64,000 bases of DNA, from contig NZ_BOOP01000004.1 of NCBI RefSeq assembly GCF_016863295.1, forward strand, positions 310,001 through 374,000. Direction: 5' to 3'. Both the position numbers and the translations under genes were made by a program. The DNA comes from Planotetraspora phitsanulokensis. Lineage in GTDB: Bacteria; Actinomycetota; Actinomycetes; Streptosporangiales; Streptosporangiaceae. The notes beneath the pieces are model-generated. The model ran no database searches. It was not told where the DNA came from and saw only the letters and a program-made list of their open reading frames with translations. Shown here piece after piece: positions 1 to 7,734 of this stretch (positions are counted from its first letter, which is position 1; each line of letters begins with the position of its first letter).

Positions 1-2
1 TC

Positions 3-548
3 GCGCGCTCGCGCAGCAGGTGGGCGAGGGTGGCCATGCTCCTGCTGCTGTCCGGCCTGATGATCCCGCCACAGGTCATCCTCATGCCGATCACGCAGGT
101 GCTGAGGGCCCTCGGCCTGATGACCACCCTGCAGGGCCTGGTGTTGTTCAACGTGGGGTACTACATCCCGTTCGGCGTGTTCGTCTTCACCGGGTTCCTG
201 CGCGGAATCCCGATCGAGCTGGAGGAGGCCGCGGCCATCGACGGCGCGAGCCGTTCGCGCATCTTCTGGCGCGTGGTGTTCCCGCTGCTGCGGCCCGCGA
301 CCGCGAGCGTCCTGATCTTCCTGGGCGTGTGGATCTGGAACGACTTCATCGATCCGCTGGTCATCCTCGGCCCGTCCCAGGGGACCACGATCACCACCGG
401 CATCTACCGGTCCATCGGCCAGTACCAGGCCGACTTCGGCACGGTCTTCGCGCTGATGTTCCTGGCCACGCTGCCCGTGCTGATCTTCTACCTGTTCTTG
501 CAGAAGCACTTCGTCAAGGGCCTCACGGGAGGAGCCACCAAAGGATGA
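3..548 (+). CDS. Carbohydrate ABC transporter permease, MalG type (5' truncated)
   Basis: The reading frame is open from the window edge, so the start lies upstream. The visible part is the C-terminal two thirds of an inner permease subunit of a sugar importer. The EAA loop that docks on the ATPase is present (EEAAAIDGASRSRIFWRVVF), preceded and followed by hydrophobic membrane segments, and the protein ends in the typical FVKGLTGGATKG tail of MalG-like permeases. The stop codon overlaps the start of the downstream alpha-galactosidase, which suggests that the transported sugar is an alpha-galactoside. Family is clear; the substrate is inferred from the neighbour only. Confidence 0.9.
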   Translation, partial: ARSRSRWARVAMLLLLSGLMIPPQVILMPITQVLRALGLMTTLQGLVLFNVGYYIPFGVFVFTGFLRGIPIELEEAAAIDGASRSRIFWRVVFPLLRPATASVLIFLGVWIWNDFIDPLVILGPSQGTTITTGIYRSIGQYQADFGTVFALMFLATLPVLIFYLFLQKHFVKGLTGGATKG

Positions 549-1870
549 TTTTTCATCCGATCGCCGAGATCCCGGTCGATCCGGCACGCGGGCTGGTGCA
601 CGCGCACGGCTGGCAGAGCTGGACGCCGACCACGGCGCTTCCCGTCGGGGGCCGCGGCTTCCAGCCGGTGCAGCAGGTCATGCAGACGATGCGGTACCGG
701 CCGGGTCTCCCCGCCCCCGCCGACGGGTTCCAGGGCGAGGGCCTGCTCGCGGTGGCCCCCGACCCGGACGGCCCGGTACGGCTGTTCGCCGCCAGGGACG
801 GCCTGGCGACGGTCCCCTCGATCCGGGCCCGTCTGGTGGGCGACCAGATGGTGATCACGGCCGACCGGCCGGACGAGGTCGTCGAGAAGACCTTCCCCGG
901 TCCGCTCGACGTCGCGCTCGGCGCGTGGGCCGACGGCTTCGCCGCCGAGGCGGGAACGGGTCCCCTGCGCAGACCGCCCACCGTGTGGTGCTCCTGGTAC
1001 CACTACTACGAGGACGTCACCGAGGCCGACGTCCTGGAGAACCTCCGGGCGGTGGGCGAACACGACCTGCCGGTCGACGTCGTCCAGATCGACGACGGCT
1101 GGGAGGCCGAGATCGGCGACTGGCTGACGCCGTCGGGGCGCTTCTCCTCGATTCCGGAGACGGCCGCGCGCATCCACGCCGAGGGCAGGCGCGCGGGGCT
1201 GTGGCTCTCGCCGTTCCTGGTCGGGGCGCGCAGCGAGGTCGCCCGCCGGCATCCCGAATGGCTGGTGGGCGACGCCGGCCACAACTGGAACCAGGACCTG
1301 TACGGTCTCGACGTCACGCACCCGGGCGCGGCCGCCTATCTCCGTGAGGTCTTCCAGACCCTGCGCGGATGGGGATTCGACTACTTCAAGCTCGACTTCC
1401 TCTACGCCGGCGCGCTGGCCGGGCCCCGGCATTCGGGCGCCTCGCCGATCGCGGCGTACCGCGAGGGGCTGGCGCTCGTCCGCGAGGCGGCCGGGCCGGA
1501 GCCGTACCTGCTGGGCAGCGGCGCCCCCATCCTGCCGAGCGCCGGGCTCGTCGACGCCATGCGCGTCTCCCCCGACATCGCCGCGGCGTACGACGCGGGA
1601 ACGGGGGACCTGTCCGACCCCTCGCAACAGGCCGCCGCGCTCTCGACGACCGGCCGGTCCTGGCAGCACGGCCGCCTGTGGGTGAACGACCCGGACTGCC
1701 TGATCGTCCGCCCCGCCGTACAGCGCCGCGAGGAGTGGACCGCGACCGTCGAGCGGTTCGGCGGGCTCCGCGCGACCTCCGACCGGATCGCGGACCTCGA
1801 CGACTGGGGCCTGGAGACCACCCGTCGCGTGTTGTCCTCGGTGCCTCCCGCGACCCCCTTCACACCGTAG
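545..1870 (+). CDS. Alpha-galactosidase, GH36-like (clan GH-D), short intracellular form
   Basis: 441 residues, starting at an ATG that overlaps the permease stop (ATGA), so translation is coupled to the importer. There is no signal peptide, which fits cytoplasmic cleavage of imported oligosaccharides. Clan GH-D motifs are in order: WCSWYHYYEDV near residue 147, VVQIDDGWE near 180, FDYFKLDF near 280 with the presumed nucleophile Asp about 284, and MRVSPD near 344 holding the likely acid/base. At 441 residues it is shorter than classical GH36 enzymes (about 700) because most of the N-terminal beta-sandwich is reduced. A raffinose-synthase-like or other alpha-galactosidic activity remains possible. 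Confidence 0.85.
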   Translation: MIFHPIAEIPVDPARGLVHAHGWQSWTPTTALPVGGRGFQPVQQVMQTMRYRPGLPAPADGFQGEGLLAVAPDPDGPVRLFAARDGLATVPSIRARLVGDQMVITADRPDEVVEKTFPGPLDVALGAWADGFAAEAGTGPLRRPPTVWCSWYHYYEDVTEADVLENLRAVGEHDLPVDVVQIDDGWEAEIGDWLTPSGRFSSIPETAARIHAEGRRAGLWLSPFLVGARSEVARRHPEWLVGDAGHNWNQDLYGLDVTHPGAAAYLREVFQTLRGWGFDYFKLDFLYAGALAGPRHSGASPIAAYREGLALVREAAGPEPYLLGSGAPILPSAGLVDAMRVSPDIAAAYDAGTGDLSDPSQQAAALSTTGRSWQHGRLWVNDPDCLIVRPAVQRREEWTATVERFGGLRATSDRIADLDDWGLETTRRVLSSVPPATPFTP

Positions 1871-1941
1871 GGGGACCTCGTGGTCGTCTGGCGGTTACCG
1901 GCCGGTGCGGGGGCCTGGCCGTCACGACGACCCCGAGACCC

Positions 1942-2004
1942 CTGACGCCAGTGGGCCCCCGAGGGCGGCACCGGGGGCCCACTGAAAACGATCAGCGGCG
2001 TCAG
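1942..2004 (+). terminator. Nested hairpin, putative terminator of the permease/alpha-galactosidase operon
   Basis: A perfect 12-bp stem (1950-1961 AGTGGGCCCCCG with 1972-1983 CGGGGGCCCACT) sits inside an outer 8-bp stem (CTGACGCC 1942-1949 with GGCGTCAG 1997-2004). It follows the alpha-galactosidase stop by about 70 bases. There is no T-tract, as is common for actinobacterial terminators. The rest of the 1871-2065 gap shows nothing recognisable. Confidence 0.6.
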
Positions 2005-2065
2005 AGCCGTTTGAGTAGCCTTTGCGGGTGATCAGCGCACGTGTGACCCCCGCCGCGGCCCGGCC

Positions 2066-2695
2066 GTGACCCGCATCCCCTCCACCGCGGGCTACGGAGA
2101 GTCGGCCGGCGCGCTGGCCCGGCAGTACGAAAGCGTCGCGTTCGCCGACGTGCACCGTGACGTGCTCCACCTTTTCCCGGCGGTGCCCGCCCGCGTTCTG
2201 GACATCGGAGCGGGCTCTGGCCGTGACGCCGCCGCGCTGGCAGGCCTCGGGCACACGGTGGTCGCGGCCGAACCGGTCGCCGAACTCCGCGAACTCGGGC
2301 AGCGTCTCCACCCCGCCGCAGGCATCTCATGGGTCGACGACGCGCTCCCCGACCTGGCCGTATTGAGGCGGGCCGCGACGCGTTTCGACCTGATCCTTCT
2401 GACCGCAGTCTGGATGCATCTCGACGAGCCGGAGCGGGTGCGCGCGATGGACGGCGTCGCCGCTCTGCTGGCCCCCGGTGGCCGGCTCGTCATGTCGTTG
2501 CGGCACGGCCCCGTGCCCGCGGGGCGGCGGATGTTCGAGGTCTCGGCGGAGGAGACGGCCGGCCTCGCGGAACGCCACGGCCTGCGGGTCGTCTATAGCG
2601 GCGAGCGCGGCGACGACCCGCTGAACCGCGAGGGGGTGCGCTGGAGCCTCCTGGGCGTGCAGCGCGATCCCGTCGTCAGCCCTGACGCGCCTTGA
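2066..2695 (+). CDS. Class I SAM-dependent methyltransferase
   Basis: 209 residues from a GTG start. The SAM-binding motif I is clear ([19 protein letters not shown], about residues 45-63), followed by an acidic motif II region (VVAAEPV) and a motif near [12 protein letters not shown] that suits the small-molecule methyltransferase superfamily (Methyltransf_11/25 type). No domain identifies the substrate. The last 20 bases overlap, tail to tail, the bL36 gene on the other strand. Family is confident, function unknown. Confidence 0.8.
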   Translation: MTRIPSTAGYGESAGALARQYESVAFADVHRDVLHLFPAVPARVLDIGAGSGRDAAALAGLGHTVVAAEPVAELRELGQRLHPAAGISWVDDALPDLAVLRRAATRFDLILLTAVWMHLDEPERVRAMDGVAALLAPGGRLVMSLRHGPVPAGRRMFEVSAEETAGLAERHGLRVVYSGERGDDPLNREGVRWSLLGVQRDPVVSPDAP

Positions 2696-2798
2696 ACCGG
2701 GCGTCCTTCCTGTTGATGACGAAGACGCTGCCCCTCCGGCGCACCACCTGCGCTCCGGGCTTCGACTTCAGCGACCTCAAGGACCGGCGGACCTTCAT
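2676..2798 (-). CDS. rpmJ: 50S ribosomal protein bL36, Cys-less (type B) paralogue
   Basis: A 40-residue protein of the large ribosomal subunit. It begins [19 protein letters not shown] and ends [12 protein letters not shown], matching the zinc-free C-minus form of bL36. The four zinc-binding Cys/His ligands of the C-plus form are absent. In actinobacteria such C-minus copies usually replace the zinc form under zinc limitation and are often Zur-controlled; no Zur-like box is evident here. The start ATG at 2798 has a good ribosome binding site (AAAGGTGGGAG on the coding strand). The 3' end overlaps the convergent methyltransferase gene by 20 bases. Confidence 0.93.
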   Translation of the reverse strand: MKVRRSLRSLKSKPGAQVVRRRGSVFVINRKDARFKARQG

Positions 2799-2818
2799 GG
2801 CTCCCACCTTTCTGTCAC

Positions 2819-2836
2819 GCACGCCCCCGGGCGTGC
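2819..2836. repeat. 18-bp inverted repeat upstream of rpmJ
   Basis: GCACGCCC-CC-GGGCGTGC is a perfect 8-bp inverted repeat 20 bases upstream of the rpmJ start codon. It would form a hairpin in the rpmJ leader just 5' of the ribosome binding site, or could bind a dimeric regulator. No function is proven. Confidence 0.4.
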
Positions 2837-3059
2837 CGACGACGCCAACCATCCGGCGGCATGGCGCATTCCCTGGGGGCGACCAGCGGGATATCGGGTT
2901 GAGCGGGCCGTTCCCCGCGTCCTACGATCACGAGTTGTGACGTTCACGTTCTTCTTCTACCTCCGCTAGGCGCCGTCGGCGAAGCGAGGGAAGACCCGTC
3001 GCCGACGAGGCGGGGTGGCGCAGCGCTGCCCCGGGCCGACGTGGAGAAGAACGATCCTC

Positions 3060-4205
3060 ATGCGCATTGGCGCGTTTCCCCACCATTCCGAATTCCAGCA
3101 GCCTCGCCGTGCCGTCACGGGGCCCACCCTGGTGGCGCGGTGCGTCCACGGGCTGGAGGCGACGGTCGCCGCCGAGATCCTCCAGCGCGGGCTCGGCGTC
3201 ATCACCCACCTCGGGCACCGCGAGGTCCACTTCCGCACAGGCGGTTCGGCGCAGGTCACCGCGCTGCGCACCGCCGACGACGTGTTCCTGCTCGCCGCGC
3301 GGTGCGCGGACACCGGTACGGCCAAGCAGAGCGCCGGCGAGCTCGCCCGGCTCGCCGAGGCGGCCGACCTCGGCGCGCTGACGCGGCTGCGTGAGAGCCA
3401 CGGAGGCTCGGGCGCGGTCACCGGCATCGAGGTGTCGGCGTCGTTCCTCGGCAGGCGGAACTTCAACCGCTACGACGTCGAGGACGCCGTCGGGCGGGCG
3501 CTTGCACACCGGCTGGGCACGCGCTACCACTCGCGGCGGGCGGGAACCGCTCCGCCCGCCGGCGCCGGCGGATGGCGCGTGACCCTCGACGGCACCTGGG
3601 CCGTGCTCCTGTTGCGGGTCGCGGACCGGCCCCTGCATCGGCGCCCGTACAAGAGGTGTTCCGTCCCGGGAACCCTGCGTCCTCCCCTGGCCGCCGCCAT
3701 GGCTGGGATGGCCGGAATCCGTCCTGGTGACACGGTTCTCGACCCGTGTTGCGGTGCGGGGACCCTGCTGATCGAGGCCGTGGATCAGCAGCCGGAGGCC
3801 CGGTTCGTCGGCGTCGACCTGTCCGCGGAGGCGTTGCGGGCGGCCGAGGGGAACACGGCGGGCCTGCCCGTCTCCTTCGGCCGTGCGGACGCCGGTCGCC
3901 TTCCGTTGCCGGACGGCGGCGTCGACCGTGTGCTGAGCAACCCGCCGTGGGGCGGTCAGGTCTCCGCCCGAGGCCTGCTCGCCGCGTCGTCATCCCGCTG
4001 GTGGACGGAGCTCCGCCGTGTCCTCGCACCTGACGGGACGGCCGTGGTCCTCCTTCCCGACGCCGGCGGCCTGTCCACGGCGATCCGGCTCGGGTTCTCC
4101 CCCGTCCACGTGCAGCGGATCCGGGTGTCGGGCACGCCGGCCTTCCTCGTCCAGTTGACGGCGTCGGTCGGGCACGGCCGCCGGGAAACGGGGTGGCGAT
4201 CCTGA
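3060..4205 (+). CDS. THUMP-domain N2-guanine RNA methyltransferase (TrmN/RlmL-like)
   Basis: 381 residues. The N-terminal half has the pattern of a THUMP RNA-binding module (LVARCVHGLEATVAAEILQRG onward). The C-terminal half is a Rossmann methyltransferase with motif I VLDPCCGAGTLLIEA (about residue 230) and the active-site LSNPPWG (about 290), an NPPY-type motif typical of enzymes that methylate the exocyclic amine of guanine in tRNA or rRNA. The ATG at 3060 with an upstream GGAG is preferred; a GTG at 3015 would add 15 residues. It ends 9 bases before the convergent cupin gene. The exact target nucleotide is not predictable. Confidence 0.8.
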   Translation: MRIGAFPHHSEFQQPRRAVTGPTLVARCVHGLEATVAAEILQRGLGVITHLGHREVHFRTGGSAQVTALRTADDVFLLAARCADTGTAKQSAGELARLAEAADLGALTRLRESHGGSGAVTGIEVSASFLGRRNFNRYDVEDAVGRALAHRLGTRYHSRRAGTAPPAGAGGWRVTLDGTWAVLLLRVADRPLHRRPYKRCSVPGTLRPPLAAAMAGMAGIRPGDTVLDPCCGAGTLLIEAVDQQPEARFVGVDLSAEALRAAEGNTAGLPVSFGRADAGRLPLPDGGVDRVLSNPPWGGQVSARGLLAASSSRWWTELRRVLAPDGTAVVLLPDAGGLSTAIRLGFSPVHVQRIRVSGTPAFLVQLTASVGHGRRETGWRS

Positions 4206-4214
4206 GAGGAGCGG

Positions 4215-4709
4215 CTACTCCGCCGGCGCGACGGACATGGGCGGGCCGATGATCTGGTGGCCGTAACGGGTGCCGGCCTCGATCAGCCGGGGGATGTCGG
4301 GCGGGGCAGGAGCCGGCAGGCCGGGCCGTTCGGCGGGGCGGCCGATCTCGGCGATGAACCGCTCGAACCCCGACGGAGTGGTCAGCTGCAGGCCGCGGAC
4401 CGGTCCGCCGGTGACGATGAACGCGTGCGGGATCTTGCGGGGCAGGAACGCGAAGTCGCCGGGGCCCGCGGTCCAGTGGTGGTCGCCGCAGTCGATGGTG
4501 ATCTCGCCGTCGAGTACGTAGAACGCCTCGTCCTCGTGGTCGTGGATGTGCAGGGGCGGCCCGAATCCGGCGGGCGCGGACCATTCGATGAGGGTGAAGG
4601 CGCCTCCGGTCTGGTCCGCGCCGGCCTTCACGCTCATCCGGGTGTCCAGGAACCACAGATCCGGCCCGTCGTCGGGGCCGAGCAGGTAACCGCTGGGGTC
4701 AAAACTCAT
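4215..4709 (-). CDS. Cupin-domain protein
   Basis: 164 residues. A single cupin barrel with metal-binding motif 1 HIHDHEDEAFYVLDGEITI (HxHxxE) at about residues 58-76 and a second motif around FLPRKIPHAF. The C-terminal tail (RLIEAGTRYGHQIIGPP) is typical of quercetinase-like or small-molecule dioxygenase-like cupins. The ATG at 4709 has a strong RBS (GGGAGGT) that lies inside the end of the preceding VOC gene, so the two are translationally coupled. Likely repressed by the divergent TetR protein. Confidence 0.8.
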   Translation of the reverse strand: MSFDPSGYLLGPDDGPDLWFLDTRMSVKAGADQTGGAFTLIEWSAPAGFGPPLHIHDHEDEAFYVLDGEITIDCGDHHWTAGPGDFAFLPRKIPHAFIVTGGPVRGLQLTTPSGFERFIAEIGRPAERPGLPAPAPPDIPRLIEAGTRYGHQIIGPPMSVAPAE

Positions 4710-5109
4710 CGGAACCTCCCGAGCCGGCCGGAGCGTAGAGCCGTATCTCGATGCCGTCGGGATCGTGCAGGCCGACGAGCACGTGGCCGACATGCCCGGT
4801 CACGATGCCGCCGTGCGGTTCCCCCAGATCGTCCAGCCGCCGCTTCCAGGTGTCCAGGTCGCGGTCGCTCGGCACGCACAGGGCGACCGGGTCGAATCCG
4901 GCCAGCGCCGCCGCTCTGGCGGGGTCGTGCCGTATGGCCAGGTCCAGCGTGTATTTCGCGTCGCGCATGGCGATTCCCATGAGCGTGCCCTCTTCGACGA
5001 ACTCCAAGTGCGTCTGCAGGCCGAGCACCCGCTCGTACCAGTCGCGGCTGCGCACCACATCCGTCACCGGCAGTTTGACGTGGTGGAAGCCCCTGAGCGC
5101 CGAGTCCAT
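4699..5109 (-). CDS. VOC family (glyoxalase/dioxygenase-fold) protein
   Basis: 136 residues, two beta-alpha-beta-beta-beta modules of the vicinal oxygen chelate fold. Metal-ligand-like residues are seen in GFHHVKLPVTDV (start) and in VGLHDPDGIEIRLYAP (end). It is the first gene of a two-gene operon with the cupin (11-base overlap), reading away from the TetR gene. Such VOC/cupin pairs often act on an aromatic or electrophilic compound that is also the TetR ligand; this is inference. Confidence 0.8.
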   Translation of the reverse strand: MDSALRGFHHVKLPVTDVVRSRDWYERVLGLQTHLEFVEEGTLMGIAMRDAKYTLDLAIRHDPARAAALAGFDPVALCVPSDRDLDTWKRRLDDLGEPHGGIVTGHVGHVLVGLHDPDGIEIRLYAPAGSGGSDEF

Positions 5110-5130
5110 GACCACCTCCCCTTGAAGCCC

Positions 5131-5172
5131 ACTAGAGTTGACTCTAGTGAATCTGTTTAGAGTAGCCTCTAG
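5131..5172. promoter_or_regulatory. Twin palindromic operators for the divergent TetR regulator
   Basis: Site 1, ACTAGAGT-TG-ACTCTAGT (5131-5148), is a perfect inverted repeat. Site 2, TTAGAGTAGCCTCTAG (5157-5172), matches it at 13 of 16 core positions. The sites are offset by 25 bp and fill the 66-bp gap between the VOC and tetR starts; site 2 ends 3 bases before the tetR ATG. The layout predicts simultaneous repression of both directions. Confidence 0.75.
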
Positions 5173-5175
5173 CGA

Positions 5176-5820
5176 ATGAGGGACTCCGTCAAGAGCACGA
5201 CCGGAGGCGGCACCCGCCGGGCCGCCCAGGCGAGGGCGACACGGCGCCGGATCATCGACGGGGCCCGGGAACTGTTCCTGCGGCACGGATACGCGGCGAC
5301 CACCCTCGATCAGATCGCCGGCGCGGCGGGGGTCGCGGTGCAGACCGTGTACTTCCATTTCGGCAACAAGGCCACGGTCCTCAAGGAGGTCGTCGACGTC
5401 CTGTCCGTCGGCGACGACGAGCCGATACCGATGCTGGACCGGCCGTGGGTGCGGCAGGTGCGCGAGGAGCCCGACGGCCGGCGGGCGCTGGCCGTCTGGC
5501 TGAGCAACAGCCGCGTCATCTTCGGCCGCGTCGCACCGATCATGAAGGTGGTGCGCGACGCCGCCGGCGCCGACCCCGAGATGGCCGCGCAGTGGGAGAC
5601 CAACCAGCGGCAGCGCTTCATCGCCCACCGCACCCTCGTGGAGCAACTCAGGGACAAACAGGCCCTCCGGCCGGAACTGACCGTGCAGGAAGCCGCCGAC
5701 ATCGTCTTCACGCTTGTCAGCCACGAGGTCTACTTCCTGCTCACCGTGGAACGCGGATGGACGCCCGACCGGTGGGAGAGCTGGATCAACGAAACCGTCG
5801 CCGACGCCGTTCTGCGCTGA
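5176..5820 (+). CDS. TetR family transcriptional regulator
   Basis: 214 residues. The N-terminal HTH is typical (RRRIIDGARELFLRHGYAATTLDQIAGAAGVAVQTVYFHFGNKATVLKEV, in pieces over residues 23-75), followed by an all-helical ligand/dimer domain. No ribosome binding site precedes the ATG and an operator lies immediately upstream, so the mRNA may be leaderless. It likely represses itself and the divergent VOC-cupin operon. The ligand is unknown. Confidence 0.88.
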   Translation: MRDSVKSTTGGGTRRAAQARATRRRIIDGARELFLRHGYAATTLDQIAGAAGVAVQTVYFHFGNKATVLKEVVDVLSVGDDEPIPMLDRPWVRQVREEPDGRRALAVWLSNSRVIFGRVAPIMKVVRDAAGADPEMAAQWETNQRQRFIAHRTLVEQLRDKQALRPELTVQEAADIVFTLVSHEVYFLLTVERGWTPDRWESWINETVADAVLR

Positions 5821-5828
5821 GCACGCCC

Positions 5829-5848
5829 GTACGGTCGCATGACCGTAC
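5829..5848 (+). terminator. Hairpin just after tetR
   Basis: GTACGGTC-GCAT-GACCGTAC is a perfect 8-bp stem with a 4-base loop, starting 8 bases after the tetR stop. It is a good candidate terminator, with only a weak T run downstream. Confidence 0.55.
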
Positions 5849-5869
5849 CTGGGTCTTTCGCGACGCGGG

Positions 5870-5933
5870 TGCCGTACGGCGACCGGTCCGGGGGGCGAAG
5901 GGCGGGCCCGACCGGCACGGTCGCCGTACGGCA
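5870..5933. terminator. Long inverted repeat between convergent genes
   Basis: 16-bp perfect arms (5870-5885 and 5918-5933, core GCCGTACGGCGACCG and its complement) with a 32-base loop. It lies between tetR and the convergent sugar permease gene and could act on both transcripts. Each arm also contains the 10-bp palindrome GCCGTACGGC. Confidence 0.4.
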
Positions 5934-5937
5934 GGTC

Positions 5938-6789
5938 TCAGCCCTTGATCGCGCCCGCGTCGACGCCCTTGAAGAAGAACCGCTGAAGCAACGCGAAGAT
6001 CACGACGATCGGCAGGAAGGCGATCATGGTCCCCGCGGCGATGAGGCGGGGGTTGGAGCTGAACGTGCCGTTGAGGTACTGCAACCCGACCGTGAGCGTG
6101 TACTTGTCCGGATCGGTGAGCACGATCAGCGGCCACAGGAAGTCGTCCCACGCGAAGATGAACGAGAAGATCACCACGACGCTCAGCATGCCCTTGACGT
6201 TCGGCAGGCCGATGCGGATCAGGCGCTGCCACGCGGTGGCGCCGTCGATGATCGCGGCGGCGTCGACGTCGGCCGGGATCGAGAGGAACGCCGTGCGCAT
6301 CAGCAGCACGTTGAGCATCTGGATCGCCCCCGGCAGCGCGACGCCGATCAGCGAGTCGGCGAAGCCGAGCCCGCGCACGATGACGTACTGGGAGATGATC
6401 GTGACCTCGCTCGGCAGGATCAGCGTCGCGAGGAAGAGCCCGAGCACCAGCTTCGAGCCCCGGAAGCGCAGCTTGGCCAGCGCGAACCCGGCGAGCGTCG
6501 CCCCGATCGCGTTCCCCGCGACGACGAGGATGGCGACGATCAGCGAGTTGCCGGCGTACGACCAGACGGGGATCGTCTTGGCGACCTCGGCGTAGTTCGA
6601 CAACGTCGGGTGCTGGGGGACGAAGGTGGGCGTCTGCGTGAACACGTCCTCGCTGACGCTCTTGAGCGACGTGGAAAGCTGCCACAGGAACGGGCCCACC
6701 GTGATGACCAGCACGACCAGGAGAAGGGTGTATCGGACCACCTTCTCCGCCGGCGAGATCGTGTTGAACCCGCGACCACTCCGGGCCAT
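5938..6789 (-). CDS. Carbohydrate ABC transporter permease, MalG type (N-glycan locus)
   Basis: 283 residues with about six membrane helices and the EAA loop DAAAIIDGATAWQRLIRIGLP near residue 190. It ends FFFKGVDAGAIKG, the standard MalG-family tail. It follows the MalF-type permease by 2 bases and is the last gene of the binding protein-permease-permease operon. No ATPase is encoded nearby, so a shared MsiK-type ATPase elsewhere probably energises it, as is common in actinobacteria. Context points to uptake of glycans released by the GH85 enzyme. Confidence 0.9.
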   Translation of the reverse strand: MARSGRGFNTISPAEKVVRYTLLLVVLVITVGPFLWQLSTSLKSVSEDVFTQTPTFVPQHPTLSNYAEVAKTIPVWSYAGNSLIVAILVVAGNAIGATLAGFALAKLRFRGSKLVLGLFLATLILPSEVTIISQYVIVRGLGFADSLIGVALPGAIQMLNVLLMRTAFLSIPADVDAAAIIDGATAWQRLIRIGLPNVKGMLSVVVIFSFIFAWDDFLWPLIVLTDPDKYTLTVGLQYLNGTFSSNPRLIAAGTMIAFLPIVVIFALLQRFFFKGVDAGAIKG

Positions 6790-6791
6790 CG

Positions 6792-7664
6792 CTACGACTC
6801 CTTCCGGTTGAGCCGTGCCAGGAACAACATCGGGCCGACCGTGACGACGAACAGCAGGACGCTGAGCGCGGAGGCGTACCCGAGATGCCCGGTGAGGCCC
6901 TGGCCGTACAGCTGGATGAGCATCACGAGCGACATGTCGCGGCCGCCGGGCCCGCCGGTGCCGTTCGACAGGATGTACAGCTCGGAGAAGACCCGAAGCG
7001 CGAAGACGGAGATCAGCACCGTGATGAGGAGCATCGTGTTGCGCACGCCGGGCACGGTGACGGAGAAGAACCGGCGCACGGGCCCGGCCCCGTCGACGGC
7101 GGCGGCCTCGTGGAGCTCACGGCTCACGTTGCCGAGCGCCGACATGTAAATGATCATGTAGTAGCCGAGGCCCTTCCACACGGTCAGGCTGATCGCGCTG
7201 ATCAGCAGCAGCCAGCGGTCGGTGAGGAACGGCAACGGGTCGCTCAGGAAGCCGAGCCGCTCCGCCATCCCGTTGATGACTCCCCGGTCGTTGAGCAGCC
7301 AGCCCCAGATGAGCGCGACCACGACCGCCGAGGCGATCACGGGGGTGTAGAACGCGATGCGGAAGAACGCGATGCCGCGCAGCTTCTTCTCGACCAGCAC
7401 CGCGAGCAGGAGCGGCAGCAGCGTCAGCAGCGGAACGCAGACCACCATGTAGACGATGCTGTTGATCAGCGCGTCCACGAGCTGCTGGTCGTCGAGCATG
7501 CGGGTGTAGTTGCCGAACCCGATGAACTGCCCGCCGCCGAGCGGCTTGGCGTTGGTGAACGAGAGGATCACCGTGTTGATCGCCGGTACGGCGTTGAAGA
7601 CCACGAGCCACACCGCCGCGGGGGCGATGAGCAGCCATGGGGTGAACCAGCGCTTGTGTGTCAT
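6792..7664 (-). CDS. Carbohydrate ABC transporter permease, MalF type (N-glycan locus)
   Basis: 290 residues. Six hydrophobic helices and an EAA loop (REL HEAAAVDGAGPVRRFF region, about residues 190-208). The ATG at 7664 has an RBS (AGGAGATC) and starts MTHKRWFTPWLLIAP, a typical first helix; a longer upstream frame is not needed. It is the middle gene of the importer operon, tightly spaced to the MalG partner. Confidence 0.9.
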   Translation of the reverse strand: MTHKRWFTPWLLIAPAAVWLVVFNAVPAINTVILSFTNAKPLGGGQFIGFGNYTRMLDDQQLVDALINSIVYMVVCVPLLTLLPLLLAVLVEKKLRGIAFFRIAFYTPVIASAVVVALIWGWLLNDRGVINGMAERLGFLSDPLPFLTDRWLLLISAISLTVWKGLGYYMIIYMSALGNVSRELHEAAAVDGAGPVRRFFSVTVPGVRNTMLLITVLISVFALRVFSELYILSNGTGGPGGRDMSLVMLIQLYGQGLTGHLGYASALSVLLFVVTVGPMLFLARLNRKES

Positions 7665-7734
7665 TTGATCTCCTGCGCGCCGCGTACGGGGACCCCCTGC
7701 CGAGGCGGGTCCCCGTACGCGGACGAGCGTGACG

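Noticed and set aside
20-544. N-terminal extension of the GH36-like frame back to position 20
   Set aside because: This part is out of frame with the permease that clearly occupies the region; GH36 similarity begins at the ATG at 545.
2692-2940. An 82-codon plus-strand ORF
   Set aside because: Its first half is the antisense of the bL36 gene, which is a full-length family match.
5839-7149. A 436-codon plus-strand frame across the sugar permease genes
   Set aside because: Arg/Asp/Glu-rich shadow of the two permeases on the other strand.
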